From Armatimonadota bacterium (GTDB lineage Bacteria > Sysuimicrobiota > Sysuimicrobiia > Sysuimicrobiales > Humicultoraceae): DNA of 37,203 nucleotides. The notes under the pieces are model-generated. The model did not search any database, was not told the origin of the DNA, and worked only from the letters and a program-made list of their open reading frames with translations. The DNA lies in assembly GCA_031081585.1 (NCBI GenBank), contig JAVHLY010000028.1, positions 1-37,203 on the forward strand, in the 5' to 3' direction. Positions within the stretch are counted from its first letter, which is position 1. The number at the start of each line of letters is the position of its first letter. Made by a program: the position numbers and the translations under genes. Positions 9,900 through 17,397 of the stretch are shown here, one piece after another.

Positions 9900-11087
9900 G
9901 TGGAGGCACGGTTGGCCGAGCGGATGGCCCTGCTGGGGACGGAGACGGCGTTCGAGGTGCTGGCCCGGGCCAAGGAGCTGGAACGCCAGGGCCGGCACAT
10001 CGTTCACCTCGAGGTCGGCGAGCCCGACTTCGACACCCCCGCGCACATCAAGGACGCGGCGGTCCGCGCCCTGCAGGAGGGCTACACCCACTACACGCCC
10101 ACGGCAGGCCTGTGGGAGGCGCGTGAGGTGGTGGCCGAGTACGTGGCCCGCACGCGCCGCATCCCCGTCCAGCCCCAGGAGGTCGTCCTCACCACCGGCG
10201 CCAAACCGGTGATGTTCTTCGCCATGCTCATGCTGGTCGAGCCCGGCGACGAGGTGGTCGTGCCGAACCCGGGCTACCCCATCTACGAGTCGATGGCGCG
10301 CTTCGCCGGCGGGGCGGTGAAGCCGCTGCCGCTGCGCGAGCGCAACGACTTCCGCGTCGACCCCGAGGAGCTGCGCAGCCTGCTGTCGCCGCGGACGCGC
10401 CTGGTCGTCCTCAACTCCCCCCACAACCCGTGCGGCTCCGTCCTCACCGCCGACGACCTGACGGCGATCGCCGAGGCGGTGCAGCGGACGAATGCCTGGG
10501 TCCTCAGCGACGAGATCTACGGGCGCATCACCTACGGGGTGGAAGCCCCGAGCATCGCCAGCCTGCCGGGGATGCAGGAGCGCACCATCATCCTGGACGG
10601 GTTCTCCAAGACCTACGCCATGACGGGGTGGCGGCTGGGGTACGGCGTGATGCCGGCAGCGCTGGCCGAGCGCATGACGCAGCTGGCCACCAACGCCACC
10701 TCCTGCCCGGCGGCTTTCACCCAGGTGGCCGGGATGGAGGCGCTGCGCGGCCCGCAGGACGCCGTCGACCGCATGGTGGCGGAGTTCCGCCGTCGGCGCG
10801 ACCACATCGTCCAAGGCCTGAACGCCATCGAGGGCATCACCTGCCGGACCCCCCTGGGGGCGTTCTACGTCTTCCCCAACGTCACGGGCGTCGACGTCGA
10901 CAGCCAGCGCTTCGCCAGCTTCCTCCTCAACGAGATGGGGGTCGCAGTACTCGCCGGGACTGCCTTCGGGAGCTCCGGGCAGGGCTACCTGCGGCTCTCC
11001 TACGCCGCCTCCATCGCCGCCATCGACGAGGGGCTGCAGCGGATCGCCGAGGGGGTGCGCCGCTACCGCACGGTAGCCCGGGCCTGA
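9900..11087 (+). CDS. Class I/II PLP-dependent aminotransferase
   Basis: This is a fold-type I aminotransferase of the aspartate-aminotransferase group, transferring an amino group to a 2-oxo acid. The 395-residue length is standard. Visible motifs are LEVGEPDFDTP, YTHYTPTAGLWEAR, TTGAKPVMF, VPNPGYPIYES, NSPHNPCGS (Asn contacting PLP), LSDEIYGRI (Asp contacting the pyridine nitrogen), GFSKTYAMTGWRLGY with the Schiff-base lysine, and the C-terminal GYLRLSYA with the carboxylate-binding Arg. GTG 9900 has AAGGAG at 9885-9890 with 9 nt spacing. The substrate cannot be set from motifs; aspartate, alanine or aromatic amino acids are all possible. It is divergent from the DapB-like reductase and followed by a GC-rich hairpin. 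Confidence 0.93.
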   Translation: MEARLAERMALLGTETAFEVLARAKELERQGRHIVHLEVGEPDFDTPAHIKDAAVRALQEGYTHYTPTAGLWEAREVVAEYVARTRRIPVQPQEVVLTTGAKPVMFFAMLMLVEPGDEVVVPNPGYPIYESMARFAGGAVKPLPLRERNDFRVDPEELRSLLSPRTRLVVLNSPHNPCGSVLTADDLTAIAEAVQRTNAWVLSDEIYGRITYGVEAPSIASLPGMQERTIILDGFSKTYAMTGWRLGYGVMPAALAERMTQLATNATSCPAAFTQVAGMEALRGPQDAVDRMVAEFRRRRDHIVQGLNAIEGITCRTPLGAFYVFPNVTGVDVDSQRFASFLLNEMGVAVLAGTAFGSSGQGYLRLSYAASIAAIDEGLQRIAEGVRRYRTVARA

Positions 11088-11133
11088 GGTGTGCGGGGCT
11101 GGTGGCGCGCCGGACGACCCGCCGAGCAGAGAA

Positions 11134-11170
11134 GGGGACCCCGCCGGGCGTGGGTCGGGACGGGGTCCCC
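11134..11170 (+). terminator. Possible hairpin after aminotransferase gene
   Basis: GGGGACCCCG (11134-11143) pairs perfectly with CGGGGTCCCC (11161-11170) around a 17-nt loop, 47 nt after the stop. There is no T-run, so it may be a weak or Rho-assisted terminator or a processing hairpin. Confidence 0.4.
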
Positions 11171-11289
11171 GGCAACGTGGTCGCCGGACCGGACTTGCTG
11201 GGGGGCGAGCAACCACGCGACCGTCGCAGCTCGGTGCGCCCCCCGGGTGGGGAGGTAGGCCCGCCGGTCCACGGACGGTTTTCCCCCGC

Positions 11290-11337
11290 TCCCGGCAGGT
11301 TAAACACGCCCGCGCCCGGCAGGTCGAGCACGCCGTC
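11290..11337 (+). repeat. Tandem 24-bp repeat upstream of PAS gene
   Basis: Two adjacent 24-bp units (11290-11313 and 11314-11337) share CCCGGCAGGT and a downstream ACACGCC/GCACGCC core at most positions. The second unit ends 48 bp before the PAS gene start, a possible operator position. Confidence 0.5.
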
Positions 11338-11385
11338 TGCCTCCTCCCGCCCCGGACCCGCCGCCATGGGGACCGGCCCGGGGCG

Positions 11386-11778
11386 ATGAAGCAGTACCCG
11401 ATCGAGCTCATCCTGATGCGCCAGCTGGCGGGCTACCTAGCCGTGCCAGTCTTCCTGGTGGACGCCGAGGGCACGCTCCTCTTCTACAACGAACCGGCCG
11501 AGGCACTGCTGGGCCGTCGCTTCGACGAAGCGGGCGAGATGCCGCTGGAACACTGGGCGACCGCGTTTCACCCTACCGACGAGCGTGGCCGGCCCCTCTC
11601 CCCCGCGGAGCTCCCGCTGGTCGTCGCCCTGCGAGAGCGCCGGCCTATGCAGCGGGCCTTTTGGATCGAAGGTCTCGACGGCGTCAGGCGGCGGCTGGAG
11701 GTCGTGGCCCTGCCGCTGGTGGGGCAGGGGGACCGCTTCCTCGGCGGGATGGCGGCGTTCTGGGAGTCGGGCCCGTGA
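11386..11778 (+). CDS. Small single-domain PAS protein
   Basis: The 130-residue protein is essentially one PAS domain. MRQLAGYLAVPVFLVDAEGTLLFYNEPAEALLG is the typical first half (a conserved 'D..g.i.y.N.aae.l.G' pattern), and the second half ends in strands V-A-L-P-L-V and G-G-M-A-A-F-W. No kinase, cyclase, GGDEF or DNA-binding domain is attached, so it must signal through a partner or act as a ligand sensor alone. I chose ATG 11386 because the PAS fold starts within ten residues; the longer upstream frame shows no coding character. The MBL-fold hydrolase gene starts 79 nt downstream on the same strand and may be a functional partner. Ligand and role are unknown. Confidence 0.75.
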   Translation: MKQYPIELILMRQLAGYLAVPVFLVDAEGTLLFYNEPAEALLGRRFDEAGEMPLEHWATAFHPTDERGRPLSPAELPLVVALRERRPMQRAFWIEGLDGVRRRLEVVALPLVGQGDRFLGGMAAFWESGP

Positions 11779-11857
11779 GCCAGCCTGCCCCCGGCGGGAA
11801 CGGGCGCCGGGCCGGGCACCGGGGCCTGCGCCCGGCAGCGGCAGCAGGGGCTGAGGC

Positions 11858-12736
11858 ATGAGGGTCACGGTGTGGGGCACTCGCGGGTCGCTGCCCAGCG
11901 CCGGACCGGAGACGGTGCGGTACGGCGGCAACACCGCCTGCGTGGAGGTCCGGGGGCGCGCCGGCACGGTCCTCATCCTGGACGCCGGGACGGGACTGCG
12001 GCGGCTCGGCGCGGCGTTGCCCGGCGACCTGCCGCGCGTGGACATCCTGCTCACCCACCTGCACCTGGACCACCTGCAGGGGCTGGGGTTCTTCCCGCCG
12101 CTCTTCCGCGAGGGGACAGCGGTGCACATTTGGGGCCCGCCCTCCACGACCCAGGACCTGCGGACGCGGCTCGCCCGCTACCTCTCCCCGCCGCTCTTCC
12201 CCATGCCGCTGCGCGACGTGCCCGGGCAGCTCGTCCTGCACGACCTGCCGCTCGCGCCGTTCGCACTCGGCGAGTTCGAGGTCGACGCGGACCTCGTCTG
12301 CCATCCGGGGCCCACGGCGGGCCTGCGCATCGCCGAGGACGGGGCGGTGCTCGCCTACCTCCCCGACCACGAGCCGGCGCTGTGCGCGCGCCGCTTCCCC
12401 GACGAGCCCGCGTGGACCTCGGGGTACGCGGTGGCGGCGGGCGCCGACCTGCTCATCCACGACGCGCAGTACACGCCCGACGAGTACGCCCGGCACGTCG
12501 GGTGGGGGCACAGCGCCTTTCCGCACGCGCTGGCCTTCGCCCGCCTGGCCGGCGTGCGCCGGCTGATGACGTTCCACCACGACCCCGCGCACGCCGACGA
12601 CCTACTCGACGCCCTGATGGCCACAGCGCCCCGCGACCTCCCCTTCGAGCTCCTCCCCGGGCGGGAAGGGACGACGGTGGAGGTGGGGCCGCGCGTCGGG
12701 GCGGACGGCCAGGGCGAGGCGCCGCGCCAGGCCTGA
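11858..12736 (+). CDS. MBL-fold metallohydrolase (phosphodiesterase-like)
   Basis: This is a cytosolic metallo-beta-lactamase-fold hydrolase of 292 residues. The start MRVTVWGTRGSLPSAG and YGGNTACVEV are typical of the PhnP/cAMP-phosphodiesterase-like branch. Metal ligands are visible in THLHLDHLQGL (HxHxDH) and further His/Asp at YLPDHEP and LIHDAQY; FHHDPAHADD lies near the C-terminus. It is not a beta-lactamase or glyoxalase II by motif. The natural substrate, possibly a phosphodiester or cyclic nucleotide, is unproven. The ATG follows the PAS gene by 79 nt. The last 135 nt overlap the convergent nucleotidyltransferase-fold gene, and the final 15 or so residues look like non-conserved tail. 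Confidence 0.85.
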   Translation: MRVTVWGTRGSLPSAGPETVRYGGNTACVEVRGRAGTVLILDAGTGLRRLGAALPGDLPRVDILLTHLHLDHLQGLGFFPPLFREGTAVHIWGPPSTTQDLRTRLARYLSPPLFPMPLRDVPGQLVLHDLPLAPFALGEFEVDADLVCHPGPTAGLRIAEDGAVLAYLPDHEPALCARRFPDEPAWTSGYAVAAGADLLIHDAQYTPDEYARHVGWGHSAFPHALAFARLAGVRRLMTFHHDPAHADDLLDALMATAPRDLPFELLPGREGTTVEVGPRVGADGQGEAPRQA

Positions 12737-13929
12737 GGGGCGGCACAGCGGGACGGCGGGCGTTGCCAGCGCCAGGGTCAGAGCGGCCAGACGGGCCGCC
12801 CGCGAGGGCTGCAACCTGTGCAGCGCGCCCTGGGGAATGGCCGCGCCGAGCAGCCCGCGCGCCCGCGCAAGGGCCAGCCACACCGGGTCGACCGCGCCCC
12901 ACCGGCGGGCCCGCTCCACCAGGACCGTCCAGTCCGGCGCTTCCAGCCGCACGGCCCGCTCGATGTCCTTCAGCCAGATGAGGCGCCATCCCCCGTGGAG
13001 GCCGGCGTGGAGGGCCAGGTGCAGGACGGCGTCGGTGACCTCCAGCACGGGACACGCCACCTCGCCTGATGTCACCCGTCGCCGCCGCGCCAGCACCCTC
13101 GCCACCGGGATGCGGTACCAGGCACGGGCCTGCGGGCGGTGCACCAGGTCCCAGTGCAGGTCGAGGATCGTGCCGCCCGGCAGTTGCCATGCCTCCTGCC
13201 CGGGCTCGTCCGCGGTGGCCATCGGCCGGGGTGGACGTCCTGCCGTCCGGGGAGCGGTCCCGTCCCCCCTGGTCGGGGGAGCGGGCCGGTGCGCTGCCGG
13301 TGACGGGGCGCGCTCCCGGAGCGGTCGTGCCCCGAGCCGGGCCAGGCGGTCACGGACGAGCGTACGCATCTCGGGGCCGATGAGGATGTCCAGGTCGCCG
13401 TAGAGGCGGAGGGGGAAGGGGGCCGCTTCGCTGTCCCGGTCCGGGACACCCGGGACGGTGGGGTGGGAGCAGGCGAACGCCAGCGCGCCGGAAGGCGCAG
13501 GGACCCGCAGGTGGTGGAGCCGTGCTGCCGCCGGACCCTGAGCACCACCCAGGGGACGCCCTCGGCGTCCAGCACGGCGGCGAGGCGGACCAGGTCGTCC
13601 CCGACGCGGCGCGTCAGGGTCCGGCCCTCCTCCAGGACAGGGACGAGCGCCGCGAGCGTACGCGGACCGGAGGCGAACCGCCCCAGCAGCGCGGCCAGGT
13701 AGCCGCCCACGCCGTGCAGCAGAGCGGCCTCGGACAGGGGAGCCAGGTGGTCGGCGCGGTCGAGGTCGTGCGCGCTCGGGCGGAGGCGCGGGTGTGGGGT
13801 GGCAGGCCCGCCCGCGTCAGGTGCCGGCCCTGAGGCGGGTGCAGCGCCGTCGAGGCGTGCCGGCGGGCCGCCCGGCGGGGCGCCGACAGCGGCGAGGAGC
13901 AGGCGGCCGGTGCGGGAGAGACGGAGCAT
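12602..13929 (-). CDS. Nucleotidyltransferase-fold protein (NTP_transf_5-like), frameshifted
   Basis: This is an uncharacterised nucleotidyltransferase-superfamily protein, about 442 residues if repaired. The N-terminal frame (from ATG 13929) contains LDRADHLAPLSEAALLHGVGGYLAALL and ends at GVPWVVL. The C-terminal frame supplies RLYGDLDILIGPEM (the acidic DxD-type site), ILDLHWDLVHRP, a His-rich LHLALHAGLHGGW and WLKDIERAVRLEAPDW, all typical of this family. The join is at about 13538-13540: coding CTCAGGGTC would become CTCAAGGGTCC with one added A, restoring the conserved L-K-G-P after V-V-L. So a single missing base breaks the gene exactly at the expected LKG motif. Family members often sit near peptide or polysaccharide biosynthesis genes; none is here. 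Its 3' end overlaps the MBL gene by 135 nt. Confidence 0.75.
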
Positions 13930-13980
13930 GGACGGCGCAGGACGCAGCGGGCGCCGTGCACACACCCGCCGGCGCCGGGG

Positions 13981-15069
13981 TCAGTCCCCGCCGCCCCGCT
14001 GCTCGAGGGCGCGCACGATGTCAGTATCGCTCACGACCCCGATGACCGAACCCTCCTGCACGACCGGGAGCTGGCGGACCCCGGCGCGCCGCATCCGCCC
14101 CGCCGCCTCCCACAGGGAGAGCTCGGGGGAGAGCGCCTCCTCCCAGGTCTGGAAGGGTCCGGCCGGCGGGCGCATCACGTCGGCGACGATGTAGGCCGTC
14201 GGCCAGCGCGGCCGGCGGTGTCCCTGCCAGCGGCGCGCCTCCACCGCCGCCAGGATGTCGCTGTCGCTGACGATCCCCAGGATCTCGCCGGGGGCCTCGG
14301 GCCGGGCCACCGGGAAGCGCCGCACGCCCGCCTCGGCCATCCGGGCCGAGCACGCCTCGATGGTGGCTCCGGGCTCGATGGTGCGCACCGGGGCAGACAT
14401 CACCGCACCGACGCGCACGTGGGCGGTGTCCCGCTCCGCGGCCACCAGTTTGAGGACGATGTCCCGCTTGGTGAGGATCCCCTGCGCCGCCGGGCCATCT
14501 TCCGTCACCAGCAGGCTGCTCACGCCGGCGGCCACCATCTTGCGCACCGCCTCGGCCACGGTGGCGTCAGGACCGATGGTCAGCACGGGACTCGACATGA
14601 CGTCGGCGACGGTGCGGACCGTCCCGGTGCGGGAGACCCGCTCCTCCGCCCGCGCCTTGCGCACGCGGCGGACGTGCTCCCACTCCTGCTGCGGGGCCAG
14701 CGCGGTGAAGAGGTCGGTGTCGCTGACGAGCCCCACGATCTCGCCGCCCTCCACGACGGGGAGGCGGCGGACGCCCACCTGGCCCATCACCCCCGCCGCC
14801 TGGGCCACCGTCCAGGCCGGGCGGGCGGTGACGAGCCGCCAGGTCATGATCTCGTGCAGGTGCACCTGGGTCGGGTCGAGGTCGTCGCGCACCACCTTGG
14901 TGAGGATGTCGCGCGCGGTGACGATGCCGTACTCGCTGAGGCCGGGGAGCGGGGGGACGAGGACGCTGCTGATGCCCCGGGCCTTCATCGCCTCGAGGGC
15001 GTCGGCGACGGTGGCGTCGGCGGGAACCATGACGGGACGACGGGTCATCACGTCGGCGACGGTGAGCAT
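13981..15069 (-). CDS. Multi-CBS-domain protein (five CBS motifs)
   Basis: The 362-residue protein consists only of CBS modules, which bind adenine nucleotides or S-adenosyl ligands in pairs (Bateman modules). Five module starts are clear: ADVMTRRPV (about residue 5), HEIMTWRLV (70), ADVMSSPVL (156), GAVMSAPVR (220) and ADVMRPPAG (296). Each is followed by a G-V/I-(R/S)-x-L-P/L-V strand and a G-I/L-V-(S/T)-x-x-D-I/L end. An odd number is unusual; the fifth module may pair between subunits. I chose ATG 15069 because GGGAGGA lies about 6 nt before it; ATG 15108 would add 13 residues. The frameshifted nucleotidyltransferase-fold gene begins 51 nt downstream and may be co-transcribed. Confidence 0.88.
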   Translation of the reverse strand: MLTVADVMTRRPVMVPADATVADALEAMKARGISSVLVPPLPGLSEYGIVTARDILTKVVRDDLDPTQVHLHEIMTWRLVTARPAWTVAQAAGVMGQVGVRRLPVVEGGEIVGLVSDTDLFTALAPQQEWEHVRRVRKARAEERVSRTGTVRTVADVMSSPVLTIGPDATVAEAVRKMVAAGVSSLLVTEDGPAAQGILTKRDIVLKLVAAERDTAHVRVGAVMSAPVRTIEPGATIEACSARMAEAGVRRFPVARPEAPGEILGIVSDSDILAAVEARRWQGHRRPRWPTAYIVADVMRPPAGPFQTWEEALSPELSLWEAAGRMRRAGVRQLPVVQEGSVIGVVSDTDIVRALEQRGGGD

Positions 15070-15236
15070 GGGGGTCCTCCCGGACACGGCGGTAACCGGC
15101 ATTGTCATTCTACCCCGCTCTAGGAGTGGCGCCCTGCGGGTGGAGGAGAGGCAGGGCGGCCGGGGGTGGCGGACGGGGCGGGGCGGTGAGCAGGAGGAGA
15201 AGGGGAGCCGGCTTTGGAAGGAAGTAAAGCAGAACG

Positions 15237-16159
15237 TTGTTCCATATCATGGAACACACCACTCCTCCTGGGCAGGGGCGCAGGCGGGTCCAGGCGGTTG
15301 AACGGCACTGGACCTCCTCCTGGCGTTCGTCGAGGACGGTCCGGAGCTGGGGATCACCGACCTCAGCCGGCGCCTCGCGTTGCCCAAGGCGACCGTCCAC
15401 CGTCTTGTCGAGGCGCTGGTCGCCCGCGACCTGCTGCGCCGCGACCCGCACACCGCGCGCTATGGCCTGGGCCTGATGGCATTTCGCCTCGGCAGCGCCT
15501 TCCTGCGCGCGCTGGACGTCCGCCAGGCCGCACTGCCTGTCATGCAAGCCCTGGCACGCCAGACCGGGGAGACGGTCAACCTGAACATCGTGCAGAGTGG
15601 ACACCGGGTCTGCATCGAGAAGGTGGAAAGCGTCCAGGACGTCCGCCACTTCGTCGAGTTGGGTCGGCCGCTGCCGCTCTTCGCCGGGGCCTCGGGGAAG
15701 GTCTTGCTGGCGCACCTCGATCCGCCGGCGGTGGAGGCGGTGCTCCGGCAGCAGGTGCGGCCGCTGACGGCGCGCACGGTGACCGACCGGGGGCGGATCC
15801 GGGAGGAGCTGGCCCGCATCCGCCAGCGCGGGTACGCCGTCAGTGCCGGTGAGCGGGTCGACGGTGCCTCCGCCGTGAGCGCCCCCGTCCGCAACGCCCA
15901 GGGCGAGGTGGTGGCGGGGCTAACCGTCTCGGGCCCGAGCTACCGGTTCACCCCCGGGCGTGTGCGAACGCTGATCCCCATGGTCCTCGAGGCCGCCGCC
16001 GCGATCTCGAGGAGCGTGGGCTACCTGCCCGGTCCGGCCGATCGCTCGACGGCGACGGAGGTCGGACAGGCCCCCCGGAGGCTTTCCAGGCGCGGGCGTG
16101 TCCCCACGCCGCGACGGGCGGGAGGCCGGCGGACGGTGAGAGAGGCGGCACCGCAATGA
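15237..16159 (+). CDS. IclR family transcriptional regulator, N-terminal frameshift
   Basis: This is a ligand-responsive repressor or activator with an N-terminal winged helix and a C-terminal effector domain. The helix-turn-helix is GITDLSRRLALPKATVHRLVEALVARDLL. The effector domain has GETVNLNIVQSGHRVCIEKVES, FAGASGKVLLAHL and RQRGYAVSAGERVDGASAVSAPV. The start region (TTG 15237 or ATG 15249) encodes RRRVQAVER. The expected continuation A-LDLLLAFVEDGPEL is in another frame; adding one G at about 15304-15306 (CGG-GCA-CTG) joins them, matching the family's 'vqSvERAldlL' start. The intact downstream frame alone, from TTG 15380, would lack half the winged helix. A 40-residue basic tail is unusual. 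The stop overlaps the next gene's ATG (ATGA). It is the first gene of the catabolic cluster and its probable local regulator. Confidence 0.88.
15238..15256. promoter_or_regulatory. 19-bp palindrome, probable IclR operator
   Basis: TGTTCCATATCATGGAACA has perfect 8-bp arms around a 3-bp centre (ATC). It lies at the extreme 5' end of the IclR-family gene, overlapping ATG 15249 and following a TTG start candidate at 15237. IclR regulators bind short palindromes of this size and often repress their own operon. An adjacent GAAC...GTTC half-site pair (15233-15242) may extend the target. Control of the whole downstream cluster through this site is an inference. Confidence 0.7.
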
Positions 16160-17397
16160 CGGTGACCGAACGGATCATCGCCCGGGCCGCCGGGCGCCCA
16201 ACCGTGGCGCCCGGGGACGAGGTATGGGCAACGGTCGACCTGGCGGTGATGCATGACTCGTCGGGCCCGCGCCGCATCGCCCCGATCCTCGAGCGTCTGG
16301 GCGGCCGGCTGTGGGACCCCCAGCGCGTCGTCCTGGCCATCGACCACTTCACCCCGGCGGCGACGCTCACCCACGCGGAGATCGTGGGGTTCACGCGCGC
16401 GTGGGCCCGCGCCCGGGCGCTGCCCTACTTCTTCGACGCGGAGGGGGTCATGCACAACCTCTTGCTCGAAGAGGGCCTGGCCCGGCCCGGGATGCTCATC
16501 GTGGGTGCCGACTCGCACACCTGCACCGCGGGGGCCGTGGGCGCCGTGGCGGTCGGCGTTGGAGCCACGGAACTGGCCACCGTGCTGGTGACCGGGGAGG
16601 TGTGGTTGCGCGTCCCCCCCACGGTGCTCATCCGCTTCGACGGGGCGGTGCCTCCCTACCTGACCGCGCGCGACCTGGCCATGGCCGTCCTGCGGTCGCT
16701 GCGGGCGGACTTTGCCATCTACCGGGCGGTGGAGTACGTGGGGGAGGCCGTCGCGGGGCTGGGGGTGGACGAGCGCGCGGTGCTCACGAACCAGGCCATC
16801 GAGATGGGGGCGAAGAACGGGATCATCGCCCCACCACCCGATGCCGGAGCCGGGGCCGACGGGACCACTCCCGGCGCCGTGGACCTCAGCCCCTCGCCTC
16901 CGGAGGCGTGCGAAGCGGTTCACGTCTTCCCCGTGGCTGACCTGCCTCCGCTGGTGGCCGTCCCGCCTGCCGTCGACCAGGTGCACCCGGTCGCGGCGCT
17001 GGAAGGGACCAGGCTCGACCGCGCCTACATCGGCTCCTGTGCGGGGGGCAAAGCGGAGGATTTGCGCCTGGCGGCGCGCGTGCTCCGGGGGCGGCGGTCG
17101 CGCCTGCCCCTCGTCGTGACGCCCGCCACCCAGCGCGTGGTGCGGGCCTGCCTGGCCGATGGGACGCTGCAGGCGCTGGTCGATGCCGGCGCGGTCGTGC
17201 AGGCACCGGGGTGCGGAGCCTGTGCCGGCCTGCACTCGGGACTCCTCGGGCCGGGGGAACGATGCGTCGCGACCGTCACGCGCAACACGCCGGGCCGTAT
17301 GGGGCACCGGACGGCCGAGATCTACCTCGCCTCGCCCCTCACGGTGGCCGCCTCGGCGCTGACCGGCCGGCTCACCGACCCGCGGGAGGTGCTGTAG
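16156..17397 (+). CDS. Aconitase-family hydro-lyase, large subunit (LeuC/dimethylmaleate hydratase-like)
   Basis: This [4Fe-4S] hydro-lyase subunit of 413 residues belongs to the family of isopropylmalate dehydratase, homoaconitase and 2,3-dimethylmalate dehydratase. The cluster ligands are Cys295 (GSCAGG), Cys353 and Cys356 (GCGAC). Other motifs are GADSHTCTAGAVGAVAVGVGATELA, IEMGAKNGIIAP and NTPGRMGHRTAEIYLASPLTVAASAL. Two points are unlike standard LeuC: the usual C-T-N/G-x-R is CAGGK (Arg replaced by Lys), and a Pro/Ala-rich linker sits after GIIAP. No leuA or leuB is nearby, which argues against leucine synthesis. The next genes encode the small subunit and an isocitrate-lyase-family enzyme, the order expected for a dimethylmaleate- or methylcitrate-like route. 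ATG 16156 overlaps the iclR stop by 4 nt. Confidence 0.88.
   Translation: MTVTERIIARAAGRPTVAPGDEVWATVDLAVMHDSSGPRRIAPILERLGGRLWDPQRVVLAIDHFTPAATLTHAEIVGFTRAWARARALPYFFDAEGVMHNLLLEEGLARPGMLIVGADSHTCTAGAVGAVAVGVGATELATVLVTGEVWLRVPPTVLIRFDGAVPPYLTARDLAMAVLRSLRADFAIYRAVEYVGEAVAGLGVDERAVLTNQAIEMGAKNGIIAPPPDAGAGADGTTPGAVDLSPSPPEACEAVHVFPVADLPPLVAVPPAVDQVHPVAALEGTRLDRAYIGSCAGGKAEDLRLAARVLRGRRSRLPLVVTPATQRVVRACLADGTLQALVDAGAVVQAPGCGACAGLHSGLLGPGERCVATVTRNTPGRMGHRTAEIYLASPLTVAASALTGRLTDPREVL

Larger units (their letters stand above)
11088..11385 (+). other. 298-bp intergenic region with hairpin and tandem repeat
   Basis: This non-coding stretch lies between the aminotransferase and PAS genes. It contains a 10-bp-stem hairpin and a duplicated 24-mer just upstream of the PAS gene, listed separately. 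Frames crossing it lack coding character. Confidence 0.5.

Noticed and set aside
13072-13530. C-terminal extension of the 297-codon frame as a separate protein
   Set aside because: After GVPWVVL the frame becomes Ser/Arg/Pro-rich, while the family motifs continue in the neighbouring frame; it is out-of-frame readthrough after a one-base deletion.
15130-15158. Hairpin (8-bp stem) between the CBS gene and iclR
   Set aside because: It sits in a divergent promoter region upstream of both genes, so a terminator is unlikely; the stem is short for this GC content and could be chance.
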